DNA of 5,000 nucleotides from Gemmobacter sp. (GTDB lineage Bacteria > Pseudomonadota > Alphaproteobacteria > Rhodobacterales > Rhodobacteraceae): NCBI RefSeq assembly GCF_034676705.1, contig NZ_JAUCBS010000002.1, forward strand, positions 1-5,000. Direction: 5' to 3'. A model generated the notes under the pieces. It searched no databases. It saw only the letters and a program-made list of their open reading frames with translations, and was not told the DNA's origin. Shown one piece after another: positions 1-4,498 of the stretch (the stretch's first letter is position 1; the number at the start of each line of letters is the position of its first letter). Made by a program: the position numbers and the translations under genes.

Positions 1-5
1 CCGCG

Positions 6-782
6 ATGGCCCGAGAGAACTTCGCCGCCTGCATGGCGGAAATCTTCGCCCACGAGGGCGGCTACGTCGATCACCCGAAGGACCCGGGCGGCGCCACGAA
101 CATGGGCATCACCATCGGGACGCTGCGCGACTGGCGGGGCGGGCCAGTCACCAAGGACGACGTCCGCAGCCTGACCAAGCGCGAGGCCGAAACCATCTAC
201 CGCGCCCGCTACTGGAACCCGGTGCGCGGCGACGATCTCCGCGCCGGTGTCGATCTCGTTGCCCTCGATCCCGCGGTGAACAGCGGCGTCAGGCGCGGCG
301 TGCAATGGCTGCAGCGCGCGGTGGGCGTCGCGGCCGACGGCAAGATGGGGCCGCTGACCCTGAAGGCCGCGAACGATGCCACTCCCGTCGATGCGATCAA
401 GCGCGCCTGCGCCACTCGCATGGGCTTTCTGCGCGGCCTGAGGACCTGGGACACCTTCGGGCGCGGCTGGTCGCGCCGGGTGGCGCGCGTCGAGGCTGTG
501 GCGGTCCGCATGGCGGTCGAGGCCAGCACGCTGCCCGCTCGCCCGACGCTGATCGCGGAGAAGGCCGAGGCAGAGGCCAAGGCGCGCCGCGAAGGCAAGA
601 GCGCAGGTGGCGTGGCGGTGGGCGGCGGCGCGGGCACCACGCTCGCGGACCTGCCCGAATGGACGATCCTCTTGGTGGTCGCGGTCGTGGTCTTGGCGGT
701 GATCAACCTGCTCGGCCGCCGACGGCACGAGCAGGAGCGGGCAGCAGCGTTCCAAGCGGTCGCGGAGGAGGCACGGGCATGA
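6..782 (+). CDS. GH108-family N-acetylmuramidase (phage endolysin) with C-terminal membrane anchor
   Basis: This 258-residue protein is predicted to cleave the glycan backbone of peptidoglycan at the end of a phage cycle. Residues 5-75 carry the GH108 signature: HEGGY (16-20) with E17 as the expected catalytic acid, then PKDPGGATNMGIT (24-36) and the YRARYW block (65-70). Residues 86-150 resemble the PG_binding_3 domain that follows GH108 in this family (NSGVRRGVQWLQ and DGKMGPLTL). After that come a charged Ala/Glu/Lys helix (183-198), a Gly-rich linker (200-210), one strongly hydrophobic segment (219-236) and a charged tail with RRR at 238-240. There is no N-terminal signal peptide, so export of the catalytic domain should depend on a holin or on the C-terminal segment. 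The ATG at 6 suits the usual GH108 N-terminus, but only five bases precede it, so the ribosome binding site is unseen and a start outside the window is possible. The stop overlaps the next ATG (ATGA). Confidence 0.9.
   Translation: MARENFAACMAEIFAHEGGYVDHPKDPGGATNMGITIGTLRDWRGGPVTKDDVRSLTKREAETIYRARYWNPVRGDDLRAGVDLVALDPAVNSGVRRGVQWLQRAVGVAADGKMGPLTLKAANDATPVDAIKRACATRMGFLRGLRTWDTFGRGWSRRVARVEAVAVRMAVEASTLPARPTLIAEKAEAEAKARREGKSAGGVAVGGGAGTTLADLPEWTILLVVAVVVLAVINLLGRRRHEQERAAAFQAVAEEARA
764..771 (+). promoter_or_regulatory. Ribosome binding site for the 73-residue holin-like gene
   Basis: GGAGGAGG lies inside the end of the endolysin gene, seven bases before the ATG at 779. This strong Shine-Dalgarno match, together with the ATGA overlap, fixes the downstream start. 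A much longer open frame running back to 305 in the same phase is therefore not the gene. Confidence 0.8.
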
Positions 783-1000
783 AGCTGAAGGGATATCGGA
801 CGCTGATCCTTAACACCGTCGCGGGCGCGCTGGCCGCGCTCGAGGTGGCGCTGCCGCATGTAGTCGATGTGCTCGGGATGCCCGAGCTTCGCGGGATCCT
901 GCCGCAGGGCTGGCTCCCCTACTACGCTCTGGCGCTGGCGCTGCTGAACATCTGGCTTCGGACCATCACCACCACGCCGGTCGGGAGGAAGGAGCCGTGA
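779..1000 (+). CDS. Small holin-like phage membrane protein
   Basis: This 73-residue protein has a basic N-terminus (MKLKGYRT), a hydrophobic stretch at about 8-33, a short hydrophilic turn, a second hydrophobic stretch at about 46-60, and a polar C-terminal tail (RTITTTPVGRKEP). Two membrane segments, small size and position directly after an endolysin are the usual marks of a holin, the protein that permeabilises the inner membrane to time lysis. Short proteins ending in a TTTPVG-like tail are, to my recollection, common in lysis regions of rhodobacteral prophages, often annotated only as hypothetical. The start overlaps the endolysin stop as ATGA and is preceded by a strong GGAGGAGG site. 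The stop overlaps the next gene's start as GTGA. The holin role is inferred from topology and context, not from a diagnostic motif. It could instead be an antiholin or an accessory membrane protein. Confidence 0.75.
   Translation: MKLKGYRTLILNTVAGALAALEVALPHVVDVLGMPELRGILPQGWLPYYALALALLNIWLRTITTTPVGRKEP
983..994 (+). promoter_or_regulatory. Ribosome binding site supporting a GTG start at 997
   Basis: GGGAGG (983-988) sits eight bases before the GTG at 997, followed by a second purine run AAGGAG (989-994) that is too close to the start to be the main site. This supports GTG as the initiator of the next gene in a GTGA stop/start overlap. Confidence 0.65.
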
Positions 1001-1392
1001 GCTGGTTCGTGGGGCTGCTGACTGGCGGGATCATCCAGCAGTTCACCGCGCCCCTGCTCGAGGCACACCGCCTCCAACTCGCCGCGCAGAACGACAGCGA
1101 GCGCCTGGCGGCCGAGAAGCAGATCGCAAGCCTCGAGGCGGCGCGGGATATTGCGCTGGCCGAGCAGTCGGATCGGTGGAGCGCGACGCGCATCGGTCGG
1201 CTCCTGATCGTGGTGCCATTCGGCCTCTGGTGGACCGCCGTCTTCGCCGTCTCCATCTTGAACCCGCTTTTCGGCTGGACGCTGACCATCGACGACATTC
1301 CCTCCCGCTTCTGGGATATCGCGACCATCCTGATCCCGGCCGTGATCCTCGGCGACGCTGGGGCGCTGGCCGCGCGGCGCTGGGCGCGATGA
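997..1392 (+). CDS. Phage membrane protein, possible 3TM-type holin or lysis accessory protein
   Basis: This 131-residue protein has three parts. Residues 1-20 are a weakly hydrophobic N-terminal helix. Residues 21-60 are a long charged helix rich in Ala, Gln and Glu that could form a coiled coil. The membrane part has hydrophobic spans at about 67-88 and 105-126, separated by a loop containing NPLFGWTLTIDD. The layout (helical charged region, then paired membrane spans with aromatic residues and an NP turn) resembles the three-transmembrane holins described from gene transfer agents and rhodobacteral prophages, but I cannot confirm membership from sequence alone. It starts at GTG, overlapping the previous stop, and its own stop overlaps the next ATG. 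Alternatives are a spanin-like linker or a second holin/antiholin working with the 73-residue protein upstream. That it is a real gene is well supported by coupling and GC-rich codon positions; the function is tentative. Confidence 0.7.
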   Translation: MSWFVGLLTGGIIQQFTAPLLEAHRLQLAAQNDSERLAAEKQIASLEAARDIALAEQSDRWSATRIGRLLIVVPFGLWWTAVFAVSILNPLFGWTLTIDDIPSRFWDIATILIPAVILGDAGALAARRWAR

Positions 1393-1718
1393 CGGTCGAG
1401 CCGGTGGTCGAGGCGTCAGAGGACGGGCGGAGCTTCACGATCACAAAGAGCGCGTGGTCGGGCACATATCCGATCGATGCCCTGCCGCGTCAGCTGAAGT
1501 TCTATCGGCAGCTGCGGGACAGGAAGAACGGTGCCTACGCCCTGCATTACCAGCCCACTGTCGAGGCATTGGAGAAATTCAGGCGCCGAAAGGCATACAC
1601 GACCGAACGCAGGGCCAAACCGGCCTTCAAGACCAGAAATCGCGCTCAGATCGCGCATCAGATGCCCGAACCATGGCAAACCGTGCCCAAGAGGCTTGAT
1701 CTGTGCGCAACGCAGTGA
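1389..1718 (+). CDS. Hypothetical basic protein, last gene of the lysis cassette
   Basis: This 109-residue protein is not recognised. It has no membrane span or signal peptide. The first third is mildly acidic and may form a small beta-rich unit (GRSFTITKSAWSGTYP, 13-28). The middle (32-70) looks helical, with LKFYRQLRDRKNGAY and VEALEKFRRRKAY. The last third (64-102) is strongly basic, rich in Arg and Lys, and may bind nucleic acid or phospholipid. The start is the ATG overlapping the preceding stop (ATGA); no clear Shine-Dalgarno site is visible, so translation is probably coupled to the gene before it. Codons are GC-rich at the beginning and become more mixed towards the end, just before the composition drop at about 1720. 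It may be a phage accessory protein of unknown role or a small protein at the end of the phage late operon. Confidence 0.65.
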   Translation: MTVEPVVEASEDGRSFTITKSAWSGTYPIDALPRQLKFYRQLRDRKNGAYALHYQPTVEALEKFRRRKAYTTERRAKPAFKTRNRAQIAHQMPEPWQTVPKRLDLCATQ

Positions 1719-1801
1719 AAAGACGGAGGAGAAGAAATCCAACTTGGGGAATGTCGGTTCAATGTTGCGCTTGGGTCGCATTGAAGTTTGAGGATAATAT
1801 A
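1719..1801. other. Short intergenic composition boundary
   Basis: These 83 bases separate the GC-rich lysis cassette from the AT-richer acyltransferase gene. No hairpin followed by a T-run is visible, so read-through from the phage genes into the acyltransferase is possible. The only landmark is the ribosome binding site TTGAGGA near the right end. I see no convincing -35/-10 pair. Confidence 0.5.
1789..1795 (+). promoter_or_regulatory. Ribosome binding site for the acyltransferase
   Basis: TGAGGAT lies six bases before the ATG at 1802. It selects this ATG over an in-frame GTG at 1703, which would add 33 residues (RRRRNPTWG and similar) unlike any AT3 N-terminus and would overlap the preceding gene. 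Confidence 0.75.
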
Positions 1802-2821
1802 ATGCGAATATTAGAGCTTGACGGCCTTAGAGCAGTCGCCGTCTTAATGGTTTTCTTTGCGCATGCTGGAGTATTCCTTCCCGGCGGCGGTGTCGGTGTA
1901 GATGTATTTTTCTCGATAAGCGGCTACATCATAACAAAGATCCTGCTCGATGAGATGCGATCTACTGGAACAATTTCATTTGGTAAATTCTATAAACGAC
2001 AAATCCGAAGATTGTGGCCCGCCCTTTTTGGTCTACTGCTTATCTTTTTTATCTATGGTGTCGTCGCAAGTCTTGCCGACGGAAACTTGAGGGCTGGCAT
2101 ACTTCTTTCTGTGGCCGCTTCTGCAGCCAGCTTCATGAATTACGCTAGAGCTTTCGAATTAGGTTCTGGCGGGCTTTTGGGGCATACATGGTCCCTTGCA
2201 GTTGAGGAACAATTCTATTTGATTTGGCCTCTCTTACTACTATTTTGCGCTCGCATTTCCAAGAGAACGTCCGTCACCATTCTGCTCGTATCAACAATTC
2301 TAATCGCTCTCTGGAGGGGCTGGCTTGGCTTGTCAGGTTCGTGGTGGTATGCTTACCATGCTCTTGAAACCCGCGCCGACGGTCTGATATTTGGTGCGCT
2401 CCTTGCATTTGTAGGGGCGGAACATTTCAGGTCATTAGCTAAATTTTGGCTTCTGCCATCTATCTATATTTTAGCTATTGCGATGACGGGAAATTATTGG
2501 ACATCCACTCCAATGCTTTTAGGCGGGCATTCACTCATTGCGATTGCCTCAGCGTGGCTGGTATGCGCATGCGTGATACAAAATAGTCCGTTTACAACTG
2601 TTCTGGCCTCTGCACCTGCTGTTTGGTTGGGTGACAGGTCGTACAGTTTGTATCTTTGGCACTACCCCATCCTAGGAGTTATTGGAAACTATAATCTACC
2701 CGCTTGGCTTAACCTTGGTGCCGGTTTTGCGGGATCGCTTGTGGCTGCTGATTTATCTTATAGGCTTCTTGAAAATTCCTTTAGAAAAAGCCGACACCCA
2801 CCCGCAGTAACTGGATTCTGA
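1802..2821 (+). CDS. Acyltransferase 3 (OafA-like) membrane O-acyltransferase
   Basis: This 339-residue integral membrane protein belongs to the AT3 family, which moves acyl groups, usually acetyl, across the inner membrane onto sugars of O-antigen, capsule, exopolysaccharide or peptidoglycan. The family marks are all visible: LDGLRAVAV (6-14) with the R-X10-H pair R10/H21, GVDVFFSISGYII (32-44), RRLWPA (69-74), HTWSLAVEEQFYLIWP (128-143), TRADGLIFGALLAF (190-203) and SYSLYLWHYP (280-289). About ten hydrophobic segments span the protein, and it ends with YRLLENSFRK (320-329) plus a short tail. Length fits a stand-alone AT3 domain, without the C-terminal SGNH domain of OafB-like fusions. Codons are clearly AT-richer than those of the lysis genes upstream, suggesting separate acquisition. 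A free SGNH protein is encoded convergently about 300 bases on and may be its partner. The acceptor sugar cannot be read from the sequence. Confidence 0.93.
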   Translation: MRILELDGLRAVAVLMVFFAHAGVFLPGGGVGVDVFFSISGYIITKILLDEMRSTGTISFGKFYKRQIRRLWPALFGLLLIFFIYGVVASLADGNLRAGILLSVAASAASFMNYARAFELGSGGLLGHTWSLAVEEQFYLIWPLLLLFCARISKRTSVTILLVSTILIALWRGWLGLSGSWWYAYHALETRADGLIFGALLAFVGAEHFRSLAKFWLLPSIYILAIAMTGNYWTSTPMLLGGHSLIAIASAWLVCACVIQNSPFTTVLASAPAVWLGDRSYSLYLWHYPILGVIGNYNLPAWLNLGAGFAGSLVAADLSYRLLENSFRKSRHPPAVTGF

Positions 2822-2925
2822 TTTGAGATTACGTAGGTGTTCCATCCCGGATGGCAGGAGAACCGCTGATAAAAAACTCACCCACGGAAGAAAACTTATG
2901 GACGACAGTCCCCGACGGGGCGGTG
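2822..2925. other. Non-coding junction downstream of the acyltransferase
   Basis: There is no gene here. The stretch contains an odd-length palindrome CCATCC-C-GGATGG (2842-2854) and a short GC hairpin CCCC-GAC-GGGG at about 2910-2920, near the end of the minus-strand remnant. Neither is followed by a convincing T-run on either strand, so I do not call a terminator. The palindrome and the adjacent remnant may belong to one decayed element. Confidence 0.4.
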
Positions 2926-3111
2926 TCAGCAGACCGTGTTGGCGCGGGTGCGTGACGCGAGCAGCGGGCTGAGCACGTCACGATAGCTGCGGTCCGCAGT
3001 GTCACGGGCGGCGTGCCAGCGACCGTAGGCGGCAAGGTTCTTCGAGGCGGGGCCGTAGAACGGCTGCATGAAGGCGCGGAACCGGCCGATCAGGGTGTTC
3101 AGGGCGTTCAC
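2926..3111 (-). pseudogene. GC-rich coding-like remnant, possible 3' fragment of a mobile-element gene
   Basis: A 61-residue reading frame starts at a GTG (3111-3109) and ends at TGA. The peptide is rich in aromatic and basic residues (RFRAFMQPFYGPASKNL at 10-26, AYGRWHAARD at 28-37). Codon third positions are almost all G or C, as expected of a genuine alphaproteobacterial coding sequence and unlike the AT-richer genes on both sides. An in-frame TGA lies six bases before the GTG, and there is no purine-rich ribosome binding site. The frame is therefore probably the surviving 3' end of a longer gene whose 5' part was lost where the SGNH gene now begins (the junction is at about 3112). I do not recognise the family with confidence. 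A transposase tail is one possibility, based on context rather than on any visible DDE motif. A short expressed gene translated from the SGNH transcript, 12 bases after that stop, is less likely. Confidence 0.45.
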
Positions 3112-3123
3112 GGTTCAGAGTAC

Positions 3124-3894
3124 TTATTGTACTTGACCAATCTGAACAATTCGAGCGCGTATTCGTTCTGCAATACGCTGCATCTGGGCGTCTTTCGGAT
3201 GATCATTTACTCCTGGATGGGAGAAAGTAGGCGGATCATCAAACCTCTGATACAGCCGAACATCGCCAATGAACACAAAGTGCCCGTTGTGACGTTCGCA
3301 CATTTCTTCGATTAGTAAATCGATATTAGGTTTGCGCCAATAGGTCGAAACACAAAGGATTGTCGTGTCAGGGCCCGCGGCTTCAAGAATGGCTTCGTAG
3401 GATAATGCAAACGCCGGAACCACCGCCTCGGTAGTGGTGTTGTCGCCAAGCTGCAAAACAAGAAAATCCAAATCCCGCAGCAGTTCGTCTATAGCATCAA
3501 GAGCAGCGTCCAGCTCGCTAGCATCAATTTCCAATGGATACATATTTCTTACGTACGCTGCGTTCCGTGGAACATCCAGCAAGCGTAGAAGAACCGACAC
3601 GTAATCATTTTCTGGTGTCGATGCTGCCATCCCGTGATCGCCCGTCCAGGAAACTTCATCCGAAGGACTGGCATATGTGATACTATTCCCCAGAACAACA
3701 AATCTCTCTGTCCCGTTAGGTTCGGGTTGATCTAGTGAAGGGAGGCTGCTTCGTCCAAGCATATCGCGGAAAGGGGCAGCGTATGAAGCCACTGAACAAA
3801 TCTGTTCGTAAGGGAAGACTTGGAACTTCCCTACGAGCACGCCGTATCCGAACGAAAACAACCCGAAAAAAATAATCCAAACGCGAAACTTCAT
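3124..3894 (-). CDS. Membrane-anchored SGNH/GDSL-type hydrolase or acyl-transferring esterase
   Basis: This 256-residue protein has an N-terminal membrane anchor or signal segment (WIIFFGLFSFGYGVLVG, 6-22) and then a periplasmic SGNH fold. Block I is VVLGNSITYASP (66-77), with GNS in place of GDS and S71 as the expected nucleophile. GDHGMAAS (85-92) supplies the block II glycine. Block III is LQLGDN (147-152) with N152. Block V is HPGVNDHPKDAQMQRIAERI (226-245) with H232. The Asp usually three residues before the catalytic His is a Val, so a Ser-His dyad may act. The family includes esterases and O-acetyl transferases or deacetylases on polysaccharides. The ATG at 3894 is preceded by GGAGAG seven bases upstream on the minus strand. 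Codons are AT-richer than in the phage genes. The convergent AT3 gene nearby suggests a joint role in surface sugar acylation, but they do not share an operon. The substrate is unknown. Confidence 0.85.
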   Translation of the reverse strand: MKFRVWIIFFGLFSFGYGVLVGKFQVFPYEQICSVASYAAPFRDMLGRSSLPSLDQPEPNGTERFVVLGNSITYASPSDEVSWTGDHGMAASTPENDYVSVLLRLLDVPRNAAYVRNMYPLEIDASELDAALDAIDELLRDLDFLVLQLGDNTTTEAVVPAFALSYEAILEAAGPDTTILCVSTYWRKPNIDLLIEEMCERHNGHFVFIGDVRLYQRFDDPPTFSHPGVNDHPKDAQMQRIAERIRARIVQIGQVQ

Positions 3895-3901
3895 TGAGGC
3901 G

Positions 3902-3907
3902 CTCTCC
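3902..3907 (-). promoter_or_regulatory. Ribosome binding site for the SGNH hydrolase
   Basis: On the minus strand GGAGAG lies seven bases before the ATG at 3894. It supports this start over other frames. An alternative reading frame on the same strand starting at 3931 is a shadow. Confidence 0.65.
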
Positions 3908-4079
3908 AGAAAAATTGCCGCTCCCCATCAACGGCGCGCTGTTGTTACGTAACGCACTGAGGCCTCAGATTGAAGCCAAGGCTTTTGGGAGTCGATAGGT
4001 AAGTTCAGCAGTGGTGCTGGAGACAAAGTCATGAGCGGCTAAAGCCGCGCCGACATAACTGCAATGTCGAAGTCAAGAT

Positions 4080-4099
4080 CTTAAGTCATGCTTAAGTCA
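4080..4099. repeat. Direct repeat CTTAAGTCA, two copies 11 bp apart
   Basis: CTTAAGTCA occurs at 4080-4088 and 4091-4099, start to start 11 bp, about one helical turn. The core AAGTCA recurs at 4070-4075 and 4026-4031, giving four copies in 74 bases. On the minus strand the unit reads TGACTTAAG. Confidence 0.7.
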
Positions 4100-4103
4100 A
4101 ACC

Positions 4104-4135
4104 AAAAGGCCCCGGCGATGCGCTCGGGGCCTTTT
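4104..4135 (-). terminator. Intrinsic terminator of the rRNA/tRNA operon
   Basis: A perfect 11-bp inverted repeat pairs AAAAGGCCCCG (4104-4114) with CGGGGCCTTTT (4125-4135) around a 10-base loop. Read on the minus strand, the GC stem is followed by TTTTGGTTT, so it ends transcription from the 23S-5S-tRNA operon 29 bases after the tRNA. The stem also ends in TTTT on the plus strand and could act in both directions. Confidence 0.9.
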
Positions 4136-4139
4136 CGTA

Positions 4140-4157
4140 AGCGTTTGTTAAAACGCT
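4140..4157 (-). other. Hairpin in the tRNA 3' trailer
   Basis: AGCGTTT (4140-4146) and AAACGCT (4151-4157) form a perfect 7-bp stem around a 4-base loop, seven bases after the encoded CCA of tRNA-fMet. It may guide 3' trailer processing or protect the precursor. It is not followed by a T-run, so the terminator proper is the next hairpin downstream. Confidence 0.6.
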
Positions 4158-4163
4158 GTATTT

Positions 4164-4240
<77 letters not shown>

Positions 4241-4283
4241 CCGGGATATTGATTGTTCAGAGATGATTTACGGTTCTTTTTAA

Positions 4284-4400
4284 GTCTGGCGGCGAGCTAC
4301 TCTCCCACGTCTTGAGACGCAGTACCATTGCCGCGGCGGCACTTAACTTCCGAGTTCGGGAAGGGATCGGGTGTTTTGCTCGCGCTATGACCACCAGACC
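4284..4400 (-). rRNA. rrf: 5S ribosomal RNA
   Basis: The minus strand reads GGTCTGGTGGTCATAGCG at the 5' end and closes with CGCCGCCAGACT, which pair to form helix I. Between them lie the conserved CCGAACTCGGAAGTTAAG (loop C region) and the GGTACTGCGTC and GGGAGAGTAG segments. Length is about 117 bases, normal for alphaproteobacteria. Both ends are placed from helix I pairing and may be off by a few bases. It lies about 98 bases after the 23S 3' end and 43 bases before the tRNA. Confidence 0.95.
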
Positions 4401-4498
4401 TAAGAAGGACCGTATTACATCGGTGCTGGATTTCAGCGACTGTTCGTTGAGTACACTTGAAGTGTAGTATGTCTTCCAGAGTCTTGCTTTTTCTGGAT
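4401..4498 (-). other. 23S-5S internal transcribed spacer
   Basis: This is a transcribed spacer without a gene. It contains two short inverted repeats, TACACT-TGA-AGTGTA (4452-4466) and TCCAGA/TCTGGA (4475-4480 with 4492-4497), that probably fold in the precursor and help RNase processing of the 23S 3' end and 5S 5' end. Confidence 0.7.

Larger units (their letters stand above)
3895..4103. promoter_or_regulatory. Upstream region of the SGNH gene with palindromes and direct repeats
   Basis: There is no gene here. The interval must hold the promoter of the SGNH gene, since the rRNA terminator lies just beyond it. It contains two perfect palindromes, GTTACGTAAC (3944-3953) and CTGAGGCCTCAG (3957-3968), a hairpin GCGGC-TAAA-GCCGC (4035-4048), and repeated TGACTTAAG-like units at 4070-4099. 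No clean -35/-10 pair with 16-18 base spacing was found on the minus strand. Confidence 0.4.

Noticed and set aside
305..778. N-terminal extension of the 73-residue holin-like gene back to 305
   Set aside because: The extension is a low-complexity Arg/Gly shadow of the endolysin; the ATG at 779 has a strong ribosome binding site and an ATGA overlap.
209..859. Long minus-strand open frame opposite the endolysin
   Set aside because: It is an Arg/Ala/Ser-rich shadow produced by GC-rich third positions of the endolysin gene, with no family motif.
966..1465. Two overlapping minus-strand frames opposite the 131-residue protein
   Set aside because: They are biased Ser/Arg shadows of a coupled plus-strand gene, with no start signal.
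1416..1791. Alternative frames on both strands across the 109-residue gene
   Set aside because: The 1389 frame has the stop/start overlap and the best codon pattern; the others have no motif or ribosome binding site.
1703..1801. Extended acyltransferase N-terminus from a GTG at 1703
   Set aside because: It adds 33 basic residues not seen in the AT3 family, overlaps the upstream gene and ignores the good ribosome binding site before 1802.
1798..1803. TATAAT as a -10 promoter element
   Set aside because: It overlaps the acyltransferase start codon, so it cannot drive a leader with the visible ribosome binding site, and no -35 lies at suitable spacing.
3119..3133. AGTAC/GTACT inverted repeat at the SGNH stop as a terminator
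   Set aside because: The stem is only five AT-rich base pairs with no T-run.
3013..3315. Plus-strand frame across the remnant and the SGNH gene end
   Set aside because: It spans a composition junction, lacks motifs and opposes a well-supported SGNH coding region.
3716..3931. Minus-strand frame starting at 3931
   Set aside because: It is out of frame with the SGNH gene, which has the ribosome binding site and catalytic motifs.
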